Below, in pieces: positions 30,579-42,030 of a DNA stretch of 64,000 nt (within the stretch, counting starts at the first letter, position 1; the number at the start of each line of letters is the position of its first letter). The stretch is from Sipunculus nudus. Taxonomy: Eukaryota; Annelida; Sipuncula; Golfingiida; Sipunculidae. The stretch spans positions 50,432,750-50,496,749 of the forward strand of contig CM049318.1 in the NCBI GenBank assembly GCA_026874595.1. The letters run 5' to 3'. The notes beneath the pieces are model-generated. The model saw only the letters and a program-made list of their open reading frames with translations, was not told the DNA's origin and searched no databases. The position numbers and the translations under genes are program-made.

Positions 30579-31855
30579 TTGCTGCTGTGGCGACGGACAG
30601 GTGTGCTTGCTGTGAGGTTTGGTTTGCCACTGTGACAGTGGAACGGATTATTGATTGATGACAGAAAGGTGGTTGGCAGGTGGAGCCATACTGGTTGATG
30701 GGATTAGAGGTCAACAAACCAAGTCGTGTCCAGTTGTGGCACTGGACGAGGAGACTGCCATAAGCTACCAGAATTTGTCTGGAATCATGTTCCAGATGTG
30801 TGATCCTGTGATGTGTGATCCTGTGATATGTGATCCTGCGTTGATGTTGCGGCAGTGTTCAAAGGCCTAGCTGAGGCAACAGAAATGGTTTGAGGGATTG
30901 TTTTTGTGCGGAAGTTACCGCAGTGCCCGTTGACGTTAGCCGATAGACTGGGATTGCTCTACTGTTCGCCCACTGTGCGGCAAAGGACTGGTTCTTCAGG
31001 TATTTTCTACGGAACAGTGGCGGTTGCTGGACTATGGACTTTGTGCTTGTTCATACTTGATGTTGCATCATGGCCTTGAAATGTTTACTAATATGTGCAG
31101 TTTGATGCTCATCATAGGTGCGGGTAATGTTTGTTATGTTTCAGCCTGTGATAACAGCTCGAGTATTGTGTCCTAGAGCCGGTTTCCAATGAACAGGTAT
31201 TGCCTTGACTGTATCTATGTGTGGACCATCCTGGGTATTCTGGGTAGGGTTTTGTTTGAGATACGGTTTGGACATTGTTATAGATGTACGTGTTATAACG
31301 TGTTGGGGCACTCTTAGTTGCTTTCGACGGATGGCCTTGTATACGAACTAAGGCGAGAGTATTAATGATTTTTGCGTAATCTGGTGTTCACTGGCCAGGT
31401 CGAGTTACTTGCATGTATTCGTGAGTATTTCACACGGTTACCCCTTTGGTCAGTGAGGTCACAGCTAGGGTGACCATATAGTCCGTTTGTTATATACACA
31501 TAAATATCATGTTTCACTACCATGTAAGCAGTCATTGTGTTCCGGTGGAGGAATACAGGTAAGGTTCGATGTCACACAGCCTCCATTGTCTATATATTGA
31601 TATACGTATGTCTACATGAGTATCACTTTGGTGTGATAGGAGTGAGTAATATAAATGGCCGCACTTAGCTCGTCACATGGTGTTGACGCCATTGTAGTTG
31701 ATAAAGTCTTATTTTAGCAGACACTGGTTCTGCTTGTTTAGATCAGTGGGGCCTTAGTTGGTCTGAGTGTGGTCCTATTACGGTCTGTCCAGTACTGTGG
31801 TTAGATCGACACCGTTCAGTCTGTGGTTTTGCTGTTGCTTCATTTGGGTTGAGAT
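30579..31855 (+). other. Untranslated leader of the large element
   Basis: This is a 1.28-kb noncoding leader before gag. It has a short triple repeat of TGTGATCCTGTGAT type at about 30795-30838. Packaging signals would be expected here, but I cannot identify them. Confidence 0.6.
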
Positions 31856-33982
31856 ATGGCGAACCAGCAAGAGGTGGATCAGTTGCGCGAACTAGTAATT
31901 AGCTTACAGGGGCGGCTCAGTGTAGTTGAGGGAGCGGCCAGGGAAGCAACACCACCTCAAGCACCACAGCCAGCTCCACTACGAGTGGTCTACGCACAAA
32001 GGAAGCTTTCATGTTATAGTGGTGACACGCTTAGGTTGTCAGATTGGGTTTTGGAGGCCAGGGGCGCTCTTCGTAGTCAGGGCCTGGAAGGGCAGGAGGC
32101 GGTAGACCTGCTTATAGCTCATCTCGAGGGACAAGCTAAGGCGGAGGTTAAGTGCGAAGTGGTTATAGAACCAGAGCAGCTATTTGAACTGTTGGAGAGC
32201 ACGTTTGGTGAAAAACGCTCTGCGGAACAGCAGCTTGACGTCTTTTACCATCGGAGGCAAGAGCCCAAGGAGACTCTGCGTGAATTTTCACTAGCTCTGA
32301 TGACCTTGATAGAAAGGGTAATTAGTAAGGATAAGAACAGGGTGTCGGATAAAGATGGAATGCTGAAAACACGGTTTGCGGAGAATGTGCGTGACGCTAA
32401 CTTGCGCCGTGACCTAAAGAAACTTGTACGCCTGAATAGAGACATGTCATTCAAGGAACTCCGTGCAGTGGCTTTTGCGATAGCTGAAGGAGAGGAGTCA
32501 CAGGGAAATGGCAGGCCGACTTCACGCCATGTAGTGGCTGGGTCGAATGAGACTGGCAGTGAGAGTACCCTAGCACAGGAGGTCAAAGAACTGCGTAGAG
32601 ACCTGGGCAGGCTCCGGTCTGAGTTAAGAGAGAGTCAGAAGCAACAGTTAGAACTCACCAGGGAGAATGAGCGACTAAAGCGAGGGAGCGGAGTTGCTTC
32701 CTCAGGACGGGGTCAATTAGTATGCTTTCATTGTCAGGAGCCTGGACATATACGGAGAAATTGTCCAAAACGCAAAGCCGAGCCACAGACACAGCAGACA
32801 GGGAATGCTGGTGCGACTGCAGACTCGTCAGGCGCTGTTGCACATGAACACATGGGGGGCGAACTTGTGTCTCGAACAGTTGGTGGCAGGCCAGTTGTGG
32901 TTGCAGAGATTGGAGGTCACCAGATAAAATGTTTAGTTGACACGGGCTCGCAAGTGTCAACGATGTCAGAGGCATTTTTCGAACAACACTTCTCTCAGGA
33001 TGATTTGCTTGAAACCCACGAGTGGCTTACCCTTCATGCTGCTAATGGATTGGATATTCCCTACCTGGGATTGCTCACGGTTGATGTGAAGGTCTGTGAT
33101 CAGGTAGTTAAGGATGCTGGAATCCTAGTAGCAATGGACACCCCTGAAGTAAAGGAAAAGCGCGAAGCAATGCCAGGTTTATTGGGCTCAAATGTCCTCT
33201 CTCTTGTGCCACAGTTTAAAGACCTTGTAATGCAGCAGTTACCTGAGGCACCCCGGGCGATGACCAGTATCTCGGGAAAGTTTGCCAGAGTTTGTGAAAC
33301 TGCGGAGATCCTTGTTCCAGCACGCAGTGTGAGTGCTATTAAGGTCAGGGTTCCAAGAGCCAGTGCATCCCTGTTGGTAGAGCCATTCACACAACCGGTA
33401 AAAGGAGGCGTTATGTTAGCTCCTACCTGGGTTGAAGACCCTAGAGGACAGTTGTTGGTTCAGGTAGTCAACTCAAGTCACGAGGACGTGGTTTTGAAGC
33501 CAAATACGAGGGTTGGACTCGTCTCCGCTGCTGAGTTAGTTCAGAAAGAGCTCGAGGATATACAAGTGGAACAAGATGGGCATGGCTTGTGCGTTATGCG
33601 AGGTGGTGCGGGAGATGCAAGGACTGAGCTACCTTCAGTCGACTTAAGTAATTTTGAGGGGACTTCCCTTGAGAAAGCAAAGTTGGAGCAGTTGTTGCTA
33701 GAGTTCAAGGATGTTTTCCTGAAGAAAGGGGAACCAATACCGGTTACTAAGAGCATTCAACATCCTATCAAAACAGAGGACTCTGTGCTGATTCAAGAAC
33801 CATACCGGCGGATTCACCCACTGCTTATCAGCAATGTACGAGACCATTTGAAAGATTTGGTCCAACAAGGCGTCATTCGGGAGAGCAGCTCGGAGTATGC
33901 TTCACCGATTGTAGTTGTACAGAAAAAGTCTGGCGATATAAGACTATGTGTCGACTACAGAAAATTAAACAAAAAGATTTGA
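31856..33982 (+). CDS. gag-pol: Gag-protease-RT start of the large Ty3/gypsy element (708 aa, ends at a premature stop)
   Basis: Residues 1-30 form a coiled-coil start (MANQQEVDQLRELV). The capsid spans about 45-215 (DWVLEARGALRSQGLEG, QQLDVFYHRRQEPKETLREF). A second coiled coil lies at ~238-275 (EVKELRRDLGRLRSELRE). The CCHC zinc knuckle is CFHCQEPGHIRRNC (~290-303). The aspartic protease is LVDTGSQVSTM with Asp362. The RT begins near residue 600 and reaches YASPIVVVQKKSGDIRLCVD before TGA at 33980. The same frame reopens at once, so the stop is a point change within one polyprotein. Gag packages RNA and the protease cuts the polyprotein. The start ATG follows GTTGAGAT and precedes all gag homology. 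Confidence 0.93.
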   Translation: MANQQEVDQLRELVISLQGRLSVVEGAAREATPPQAPQPAPLRVVYAQRKLSCYSGDTLRLSDWVLEARGALRSQGLEGQEAVDLLIAHLEGQAKAEVKCEVVIEPEQLFELLESTFGEKRSAEQQLDVFYHRRQEPKETLREFSLALMTLIERVISKDKNRVSDKDGMLKTRFAENVRDANLRRDLKKLVRLNRDMSFKELRAVAFAIAEGEESQGNGRPTSRHVVAGSNETGSESTLAQEVKELRRDLGRLRSELRESQKQQLELTRENERLKRGSGVASSGRGQLVCFHCQEPGHIRRNCPKRKAEPQTQQTGNAGATADSSGAVAHEHMGGELVSRTVGGRPVVVAEIGGHQIKCLVDTGSQVSTMSEAFFEQHFSQDDLLETHEWLTLHAANGLDIPYLGLLTVDVKVCDQVVKDAGILVAMDTPEVKEKREAMPGLLGSNVLSLVPQFKDLVMQQLPEAPRAMTSISGKFARVCETAEILVPARSVSAIKVRVPRASASLLVEPFTQPVKGGVMLAPTWVEDPRGQLLVQVVNSSHEDVVLKPNTRVGLVSAAELVQKELEDIQVEQDGHGLCVMRGGAGDARTELPSVDLSNFEGTSLEKAKLEQLLLEFKDVFLKKGEPIPVTKSIQHPIKTEDSVLIQEPYRRIHPLLISNVRDHLKDLVQQGVIRESSSEYASPIVVVQKKSGDIRLCVDYRKLNKKI

Positions 33983-33988
33983 AGAGAT

Positions 33989-34708
33989 GTGTTTCCTCTT
34001 CCAAGGATTCAGGAAAGTCTAGAGGCTCTACGGGGGGCAAAATACTTTACCACTCTCGACTTGGCTTCTGCCTACCACCAGGTGGAGGTGGTTCCTGAAG
34101 ATTGCAGAAAGACGGCTTTTACTACGCCGTTCGGCCCTTTTGAATACAGCAGGATGCCTTTCGGTCTTGCCAATAGTCCGGCTACGTGGCAACGACTCAT
34201 TTCACAGGTCTTCAGGGAAGATGTCTTCATGATACTGTTAGTGTATCTGGATGACATTATTGTCTATGGAGAGACAATCGGTGAAAGTTTGGAACGTCTC
34301 GAGGTTGTCCTCTGGAAACTTAGAACCCATGGACTGAAACTCAAGGCGGAGAAATGTGAACTCTTTTGCAAAGAGGTTAAATTCCTAGGCCACCGGATCT
34401 CAGGCGACGGTATCTCTACGGACCCTGATAAGATCAGAGCTGTGGCAGACTGGCCAATACCGCTGAACCTGCGCGAGTTACGTAGATTTTTTGGATTTGC
34501 GTCGTATTACAGACGTTTTGTGCCCCAGTTTGCTAAGATCGCGGCTCCTTTGCATAGATTGACAGGCGTTGCAATGCGAAACCAGAAATCGCACAAGTCT
34601 AAGCGAGTAGACCTCTCAGGTCTGTGGCTACCGGAACACCAGGCAGCGTTTGAACAGTTAAGGAGGGTACTGACTGAGACTCCACTCCTAGGTTACCCCG
34701 ACTTCTGA
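33989..34708 (+). pseudogene. pol: RT core of the large element (segment between stops)
   Basis: This is in the same frame as the upstream ORF. It holds FTTLDLASAYHQVEV with the first catalytic Asp, FGLANSPATWQRLI, and the YLDD active site (34244-34255). The thumb follows (CKEVKFLGHRISGDGISTDP), then the RT-RNase H connection (RRFFGFASYYRRFVPQFAKI). It ends at TGA (34706) right after LLGYPDF, where intact relatives continue into RNase H. Apart from the stops, all RT motifs look intact. Confidence 0.92.
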
Positions 34709-34738
34709 CTTCCTTTTATCTTAGAGACGGATGCGTCT

Positions 34739-36307
34739 ATGCAAGGTCTAGGAGCAGTTTTAAGCCAGGAGCAGGGAGGCACTAAAAAAGTCATCGCATA
34801 TGCCAGTAGGGGCCTTAGGGGTACAGAGAGAAACCCTAGCCAGTACAGCTCCAAACGCTTGGAATTCGTTGCGTTGAAGTGGGCCGTTTGTGATCAGTTT
34901 AGAGATTACCTCCAGTATGGAAAGTTCACCGTATTGACGGACAGTAATCCGCTGACTTATTTGATGAAACAGGCAAAACTCACTGCCACGGAGCAACGAT
35001 GGGCATCAATGCTTGCCGTGTTTGATTTTGATATGGTGTACCGCTCTGGCAAAGCGAACATCAATGCCGATGCATTGTTGCGTCAGGATAGAAGGCCATG
35101 GGACACTGAGGAGATTCACCAGACACTCTGTCAGGTATCGGTTATTACGGAAGTCCCACCAGGCATACATGCTGCACTCCAGGACCAACAAGTACTTCCT
35201 ACAGCCAAGTTACAAGACAATTGCAATAATAGTGCAACTAGCTTGCCGACATTGTCTCTTGAGGCAGTTGGGAAACTACAAGCCGACGACCCAGACATTG
35301 GAGAATTCTTACATTACTGGGAGAAGGGCGAGAAACCCGCTTTACGTGTTCGGAAATACCAGACTGTTGCGCAGCAGTTGATGTTTCGTCAGTGGCCGAG
35401 GATGAACCAGATGAAGGGGATTCTCTACCGAAAGGTCATTGATCCACTGTTGGGAGAACTGAGACAAATTGTGCTACCAAAGTCTCTGCGAGATGATGCT
35501 TTGAAAAGTCTACACGACAGACATGGCCACCAGGGAGTAGAGCGCACCGAGTTAATGCTAAGATCAAAGTATTATTGGCCAAGGATGGCAGCGGATGTGC
35601 GGAGTTATATCGACAATTGTGACAGATGCAAGCTGGCCAGGCTTCAGAAAGTGCGCCCACCTTTGGGATCCATATCAGCCAGTAGGCCTCTAGAAGTTGT
35701 GGGTATTGATTTCACCCTGTTAGAAAGGGCTACAGATGGACGAGAGAATGTTTTGGTACTGACGGATGTGTTCACCAAATGGGTGGTGGCGGTGCCGACC
35801 AGAGACCAGAAGGCGTCGACAGTTGCGCGTGTTCTAGTAAGAGAATGGTTTCACCGGTTTGGTCCACCCTGTCGCATTCACGCAGATCAGGGCCGTTTGT
35901 TTGAGGCCCAAGTCGTTCACCAGTTGTGCGAGTGGTACGGTGTGAAGCGGTCACACACTACAAGGTACCATCCCAAGAATAAGTGGCCGGAATACCTAGG
36001 AGAGCTAGTGTTTTCTTATAATGCGACCCCGCACAGCACCACGGGGTACTCGCCATTCTATATGCTCTACGGACGAGATCCGAGGCTGCCATCTGACTTG
36101 GGGCTTTGCATTTGTCTGGACCCAGAGGGAGAGAGGGAGATGACTCCAACCAACTGGGTTGAGCTCCATCAGAGGAAGCTCCAAGAATCGTATGCCTATG
36201 TGCAGGAAAAGTTGAACCGCGCTGCGATAAACCGAAAGCGAGAGTTTGATAAGAAGGCCACTGAGGTGCCATTGTCAGTTGGCGCTAGAATTTACCTGAG
36301 ACAGTAA
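34739..36307 (+). pseudogene. pol: RNase H and integrase of the large element (522 aa; catalytic Glu region deleted)
   Basis: The frame is unchanged. RNase H: LETDASMQGLGAVLSQEQGG begins just before this segment, followed by SSKRLEFVALKWAV, VLTDSNPLTYLM and a NADALLRQ end. Integrase: the zinc finger is H..H...C..C (SLHDRHGHQGVERTE ... YIDNCDRCKLA). In the core, the first Asp lies in VGIDFTLL and the second in HADQGRLFEA. At TTRYHPKNKWPEYLGELV (~35974) about 30 residues are missing in frame compared with the family. The missing stretch is the GNGQ-x-ER segment with the third catalytic residue. YNATPHSTTGYSPFYMLYGR follows. TAA at 36305 ends this segment. Integration by this protein is not expected. 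Confidence 0.9.
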
Positions 36308-36358
36308 CTGGCCGGCCGAGTTAAGATCCAGGATAGTTTTGGATCCACGGTCTACAAA

Positions 36359-36868
36359 GTGATAAGAAAGAAAGATGACATATATCAGATTGAGCCAGCT
36401 GTTGGGTCGGGTGAGAACATGTGGGTGAATCGCCGACAGTTGACGCTCTGCCCCACACCGCGGGAGGAGCAACCAGTATTACTTCCAGAATGGCCAGAGG
36501 AACAGCGGGAGGTTGGGGATGACCCAGCTCCGGACGTGGACGATGAATATCCAGGCTTCTTGTTAGCCGAGGAGCCACCTCAATGGGAAACGCGCCAGCC
36601 TAACCCATTGGACTTGTCAGAGCCAGTCGTAGAACCTCAACCAGTAGTCCAGGGAGATGTTACGCCTGATGGGCCATGCTGTGAGACACAACCAGAGACT
36701 TTGCCGGTGCGCAGAACCGACAGGACTACGGCTGGTTACCATTCCAATCCATATCATCTACCCAAGTCCGCAGTTTCAACCCAGACGAGCAAAGCATGCC
36801 ACGGTGTTGATTGTGCAAAAGGTTTCCTTCTTGGTGGAGAGACACTAATTGACATTGGTAAATTTTGA
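36359..36868 (+). pseudogene. pol: C-terminal tail of the polyprotein (169 aa)
   Basis: It is in frame with the preceding segment after a TAA. VIRKKDDIYQIEPAVGSGEN and MWVNRRQLTLCP match the chromatin-binding or structural tail after gypsy integrases. A Pro/Glu-rich region follows, ending with a TTAGYHSNPYHLP motif. The true polyprotein end is TGA at 36866. Confidence 0.8.
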
Positions 36869-37024
36869 TTGTACTCTCCGTTAATGTTACATGTGAACAC
36901 TACATTCTATATCTGTGTTTGTATAAGTTGTTAGACTCCTCTGCTTTCTTACACTATTATGGTAGGATTTAGTACCATGTATTACAATAGCCTCATTCTA
37001 CTTAGGTTGGAGTGTGTAGTTTGC

Positions 37025-37037
37025 AAAAGGAGGGGCG
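37025..37037 (+). promoter_or_regulatory. Polypurine tract
   Basis: AAAAGGAGGGGCG lies directly upstream of the 3' LTR and would prime plus-strand synthesis. Confidence 0.85.
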
Positions 37038-37039
37038 TG

Positions 37040-39702
37040 TGTGACCATGTATCAACCTATATTAGAGTCAGCGGTTGATAAACTAGTCAAAGCTTAGTTA
37101 AATGATTCAGGGACACCGAGAAGTGTTGCCCTCTAGCGACGATTTGGTAGATTAATCTGAGTAGCGCTTTTGCCCCGGGCATGCGCGGTGAGGTTGTTCG
37201 TCAGACTAGTTCCGCCAGTATTTCGCAGTTGGGGCAGCTGGCTGAGTTCTCACAGTTTGACCAGTTTTGGGGCCGTTTTTGTTGTCTGGGAGTCTTATGA
37301 CGGTTACCGGAGTGAAGTGGCTTTGATGTTTGAGCCGTAGGTAAGGGTCTTATTTGTTGTCATTAGGTATTTTCTGTATAGTTGGCGATTAAGGTAATGG
37401 CCGGAGCTCTCTACATTCTAACTGTCATGGAGGCCCTTGTCACGTGATTACGTCAGCGTGTACACATACTTGAGGCCCAGCATCCCCGCTGGAAATGTTT
37501 AATGTTAAATACGAGTCCGATGTTGTAGAATATTTTATTGGAGACCCCTTGTTCACTTATATGATGATTAGTGTAACCCAGTGTAACGATTGTGATGGCG
37601 GACGAGTTAGTAATGCAGGTTCGTCATGTTATCTCTACATTTTGACTACACCATGTTGAAGAAGTACTACAGTCTAGTGGAGATATTTGCTTATGAGACT
37701 TGTACGCATGATATTCATATGCATTATGTATTTTGATTTGCTTGCATGTCTTTTGTGGTATATCCTGGTATTTGGACTAAGGTTTTTGGGTTATGTGAGG
37801 ATATTACCGTTTATTTACGGCAGTCTTGAACTGTATTTGGAATAGCATTATTATGTATAGGTATTTTATACTCTGTAGATGATGAGTCCCAGGTTTTAAA
37901 TCATATTGAGTGGGAAGTCCCATATGGGGTGATATTCTGGAACAGGAGGGCACTATCGGACAGTTACCCTGTAAACAGATTCCTTGGTTGACAGAAGATG
38001 ATCATACTGCTTCTGGGTGAAGATGTTTCACTGTGTATAACAGTTTGGAGATATTGAGATGGAAATAACTGATTGACAAGGAGCTCACCAGAGTATATAT
38101 TGCCCATGTCATCCATCCGACATGTGGCCCCGCCTAGTGACAGTGGTGAGACTTAGTTTATTGGAGGGCTGACAGATATCATGCCATGTAATATCAGTTT
38201 GAGGGTTAAAGTAGGATGCAATATTATTGCAAAAGCCCAGTGGTTAAGTAAAGTAATGCCATGCTGTGCTGGTATATGTAAACTGAACAGTATTCATGGA
38301 GATGTTTTCATTTCCAGTCAACCATAGTGGTTTAAATTATCTTGTGGATATACTGATATGATTCTGCGTATGCTATGGGAGCATTAGTTGTTAAGGGCAG
38401 AGCTGGCTTCTAAAACTGTTTTATTTGCTGCTGTTACTTGATTTGGGTGATACCAGTACTTTTTGGTTGTATGTAAGTATTGTATCTTGGCCCATTATTG
38501 AGAGAATAACTTATATTTATAATAACGTATTTCATTATGCATAATATGAAGGTACTGCTGACCAAATCAGTTTGCGTTGGGCTAAGTTTACTGCACTTTC
38601 GGATGTGGATGTTCCCATAATGTTTTGCATTATGAAAGTATGTGAACACTTATTATTGTCATTGCTAAGGTCACTTGATATGACTTGAACTATTACCTGC
38701 TAGGTTTATGACTGAAGGGATACTGATGGTATTTGTTTAGGCAGGATATGTCTTCTAGTGTTATAAGTCATTCGGTTAAATAATGAGTAGATTTATCACT
38801 GATAATTGTGTTTTTATAATTCTACCATACCTCTCGGCTATATGCTCACATGACAGAGACCTTGATTCTTCTATACTTTTGTATGTTTATCTGTACATTT
38901 CTCCAATGCCGTGTGTAGGTCGTGCTACGTTTCATCAGGTTATGTTTATCCTGTGCATTATGTGTGTGTCCAGCGCGAGGATTACTGAGTTTCACATTTT
39001 ATATGTTTGTCCTTGAAGTTCCAATCGCTATAGATTAATGTGATAACACCGTTTAGATGGACATTCGGAGAATATATTTAGTGAACATGGATTGTAGTAT
39101 TAGCTGCAACCGGGAACGAACATGATTTATCTGCGATATTATCTAGAGATTTGGGTGCTGATCACACCTTATTCGGTTACATCTTTAGGATAATAGTGTT
39201 AGCCTTACATATTGTTACATTCATGTACATGGCGCTGTGGTTGTAGGCTATTGCGAATCTGGCGCAGGGTATGTTCACTGTGGGTATATAGATCTGGAGA
39301 TCTTATTGACCCGTTCATGAAGCAATTATGGTGTCTGCATCATATCTTTAGCTAAGGATATAGGGCTCGGACTAGCATATGTCACTGAGTGATTGTATTT
39401 ATGTACAGTATATGATTATTTGTTTTCTTGTATGTTTAATGGTTTTAACGCAGAGATACTATATATTTAGTCGTATAGGTCTTCATTATGTCTATAGCTG
39501 TTTTATCAGCATTTGTGTTGCATGTTATGCATAGCGTTTCATGGACATCCGACTAAATCTGTCCTTTTATTTGTACAGGTGTCAACCACCTTTTGCAACC
39601 ACCTTTCTCGACCAGCTGTCATGTACGCTAAACTACAGAATTAAAAATACTCGAGAGCAGCAAACGTGTTTGGTTTCCTTTGGGAGCCCCCCACTCCTTA
39701 CA
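37040..39702 (+). repeat. 3' LTR (2663 bp)
   Basis: It is near-identical to the 5' LTR. A 14-bp insertion (near 38513-38530) and a 2-bp TA insertion (near 38097) explain the 16-bp length difference. TCTA follows. Confidence 0.96.
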
Positions 39703-39706
39703 TCTA

Positions 39707-40327
39707 TTTTTGATAACTCAAATGCATTATCCTGAACTTATTATTGTCATATGGGTAAACAAGAAAAACATCATAAATAGTGTTAGTGACAGCTTGTGAT
39801 TTATAAATGGAATTAATCTGCCAAATGTTGATATATTATGATCGCTACACATTTTATTGGATTTAAAATATTGGTTTTAGGGTATTAACAGGGTTACTTA
39901 ACAATGCAGGAATTCTGGGGTTAATGTTCAGTGACTTATTATAAGTTTGGGTTATATATACAGACTCTTTAACAAGAAAAACAAATGAGAATGTTTACTG
40001 TACAGTATGCTGGAAACTGGGTGATTATGGGGGTCCTTGAACAATGACCTGGAAACCCTGAATTCCCTTGGTTAATGGTGTAACATGCATATAGGGTCGT
40101 AATTCCGAGGGGTAATAGTTAAAAGTCGCAGCGACATCCACTGGGATGATGAGACACATTTTATAATGTTTGGTAATAATATATGCTTCTTAATCTCTTT
40201 TATTTGATACACAAGTTAACATTTAATTACAAACTAGAAAATTTTATACGGTTTAATTCATCTTGCTTTGTGACCCCTAATCTGAGAAACAACCAATCAT
40301 CATCCAGGATTAGTCTTAAGAAGGCAC
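39707..40327. other. No gene seen
   Basis: This is AT-rich sequence after the large element, without recognised coding content. Confidence 0.6.
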
Positions 40328-42030
40328 TTGCAAGCCCCTCAAGACAATTTTATACAGACTGCTCAATGGAGATACTACCAACATCAACAACTTCGAGAGA
40401 ATACATCCAGCCACCAGTTATTTGCAGAACCCTCAACGAAGATTAATGACATCAACAAATTTGATAGAACAAGATACTACCGACATCAGCAACAACTACG
40501 TGAGAATACATGCAGAGTGTCAACAAGTAACATCTACCAACTTCAGAGGAGGATCCTTCCGTCAGGAGGGACGGGTAGGAAAAAACTCCCTGCCTCTTGC
40601 TAAATGGACATGGCCCAGTTTTTACATAGCAAATGCCTAGTGCTGGGAGATTCCTAAGTCAGACCATCCTATAAGTCAGTTCACTGAAAAACCTTTCCAT
40701 TTGTTATCTAGCCCTTAGGTGTGGTTCCTAAGAAATCATCAGGGGAATTTCAGTTAATACTTAATCTCTCTTACCCTTCATCAGAATCTGTCAATTCTGG
40801 TATTCCTAGGGAACTGTCCACAGTGTCTTATACAACCCATTCAAGATGCCATTATTCTTATAATACCTCTTGGAACAAAAGTTTTACTGGCCAAAGCTGA
40901 CACTGAAGCTGCCTTCAGATAAATCCCGGTCCATCAAACTCTTACCACTTACAAGGCTTTTGCTGGAAAAAAAAAAAATTACTCTAGCCAGTACCTTCCA
41001 ATGGGGTGCTCCTCATCTTTGTAGTATATCTGGAAATTCAGTACTGCCCTTTAATTCATTTTACGCAAACCTTGCTCCTTAAACTATCCACCAGTGGGCA
41101 GTACTGTAAGATACATCAGTTACCCTTCGAACCGATAACCAGGTGCTAGTGTATATACTCAATAAACAGTCCACCCCTGCTGGAACACAGTGGTTCTAGT
41201 AAGATGTTTTGTATTGGCTACTCTGAAGCATAATATTTTATGTAAAGCAGAGCATATACTAGGAAAACTGAATTATATGGCTGATGCCCTTTCCCACTTC
41301 AAGGTAGATCATTTCCAGAAACTGACCTCAACAGCGAACAGCATGATAGTCAATATTCTACAGTTCCCTCCAACTCTGAGCTAGAAGCACTCGGCAAGTT
41401 CTTCATCTCTTACAACCTCTTGGACAGAACTAAGAAGGCTTACACAAGCGTAAGGGAAGTGTTGAAAGAATTCTGTCGCTCGCAGGAGCATCTCAGCTGG
41501 GCAAACTTGCCAGTTTCTTCTAGGGTTACACTAATTTTCTTGTCTGACCAATTAAGATCAGGTTGTTCATGTAGTACACAAACCCATAGCAAACAAGCCA
41601 GACCCAACTAAGACAAACACAATCAGAAGGTTCATTGCGGGGGCCAATAGAATTACCCCTTCAGTCGTCCAATGGTACCCTGTTACTGAAAGCACTCTAA
41701 ATAACCACTTGGCCACCTTACCACACACTTTCCAATTGGCTTACTTCAAGGTATTGTTTGGTCTGCTTCCATGGATGCGTTCAGAGTTGGCGAACTGGTC
41801 GCAAATGCAAGAGCATCTGAGGCAAAAATGGTGCCTCGCATCAAGTTAATCTTTCCAGGGAGCCAATATCATAACAGACACTCAAAAAGCTTACCACTTG
41901 GTCAAGTGACCCTGCAGGCAAGGAAAACAGTGCCATCTTAGTGGCAGCAAGAGGGAGGGGAGTGATCTCATGTGTGGACTGTGATAAGCCAAGATGTGTA
42001 TATGGGCCAAAAAGTTCTGACAACATCACA
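40328..42030 (+). pseudogene. Second DIRS/Ngaro-like YR retroelement relic (ORF1 end, RT, RNase H, recombinase)
   Basis: The 40328-40600 reading has a repeated RYY-HQQ-LRENT motif. The RT start PLGVVPKKSSGEFQLILNLS (~40712-40775) is the DIRS-type fingers motif. It is followed by damaged palm sequence with many stops (40800-41080). RNase H pieces lie at 41125-41310 (QVLVYILNKQS, HILGKLNYMADALSHFK). The recombinase N-terminal part (KKAYTSVREVLKEFCRSQEH, ~41430) and the catalytic Arg block (DAFRVGELVANARASEAKMV, ~41772-41830) follow. The C-terminal HxxR and Tyr are not recognisable. It is older and more broken than the copy at 14057. Confidence 0.7.

Larger units (their letters stand above)
27908..39706 (+). 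mobile_element. Near-complete ~11.8-kb Ty3/gypsy retrotransposon with 2.65-kb LTRs
   Basis: LTRs at 27912-30558 and 37040-39702 have TGTGACC...TTACA ends. A 4-bp target duplication TCTA flanks them (27908-27911 and 39703-39706). A tRNA-Leu primer site follows the 5' LTR and a polypurine tract precedes the 3' LTR. The internal part has a 1.3-kb leader and a single gag-pol frame (31856-36868). The LTRs differ by about 15 substitutions plus 2-bp and 14-bp indels by eye, so this is the youngest insertion in the window. Three in-frame stops and an integrase deletion disable it. Confidence 0.97.

Noticed and set aside
31856-36868. Programmed stop-codon readthrough at the three in-frame stops
   Set aside because: The stops lie inside RT, between RT and RNase H, and in the integrase tail, not at the gag-pol border. 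Point mutations are the simpler explanation.
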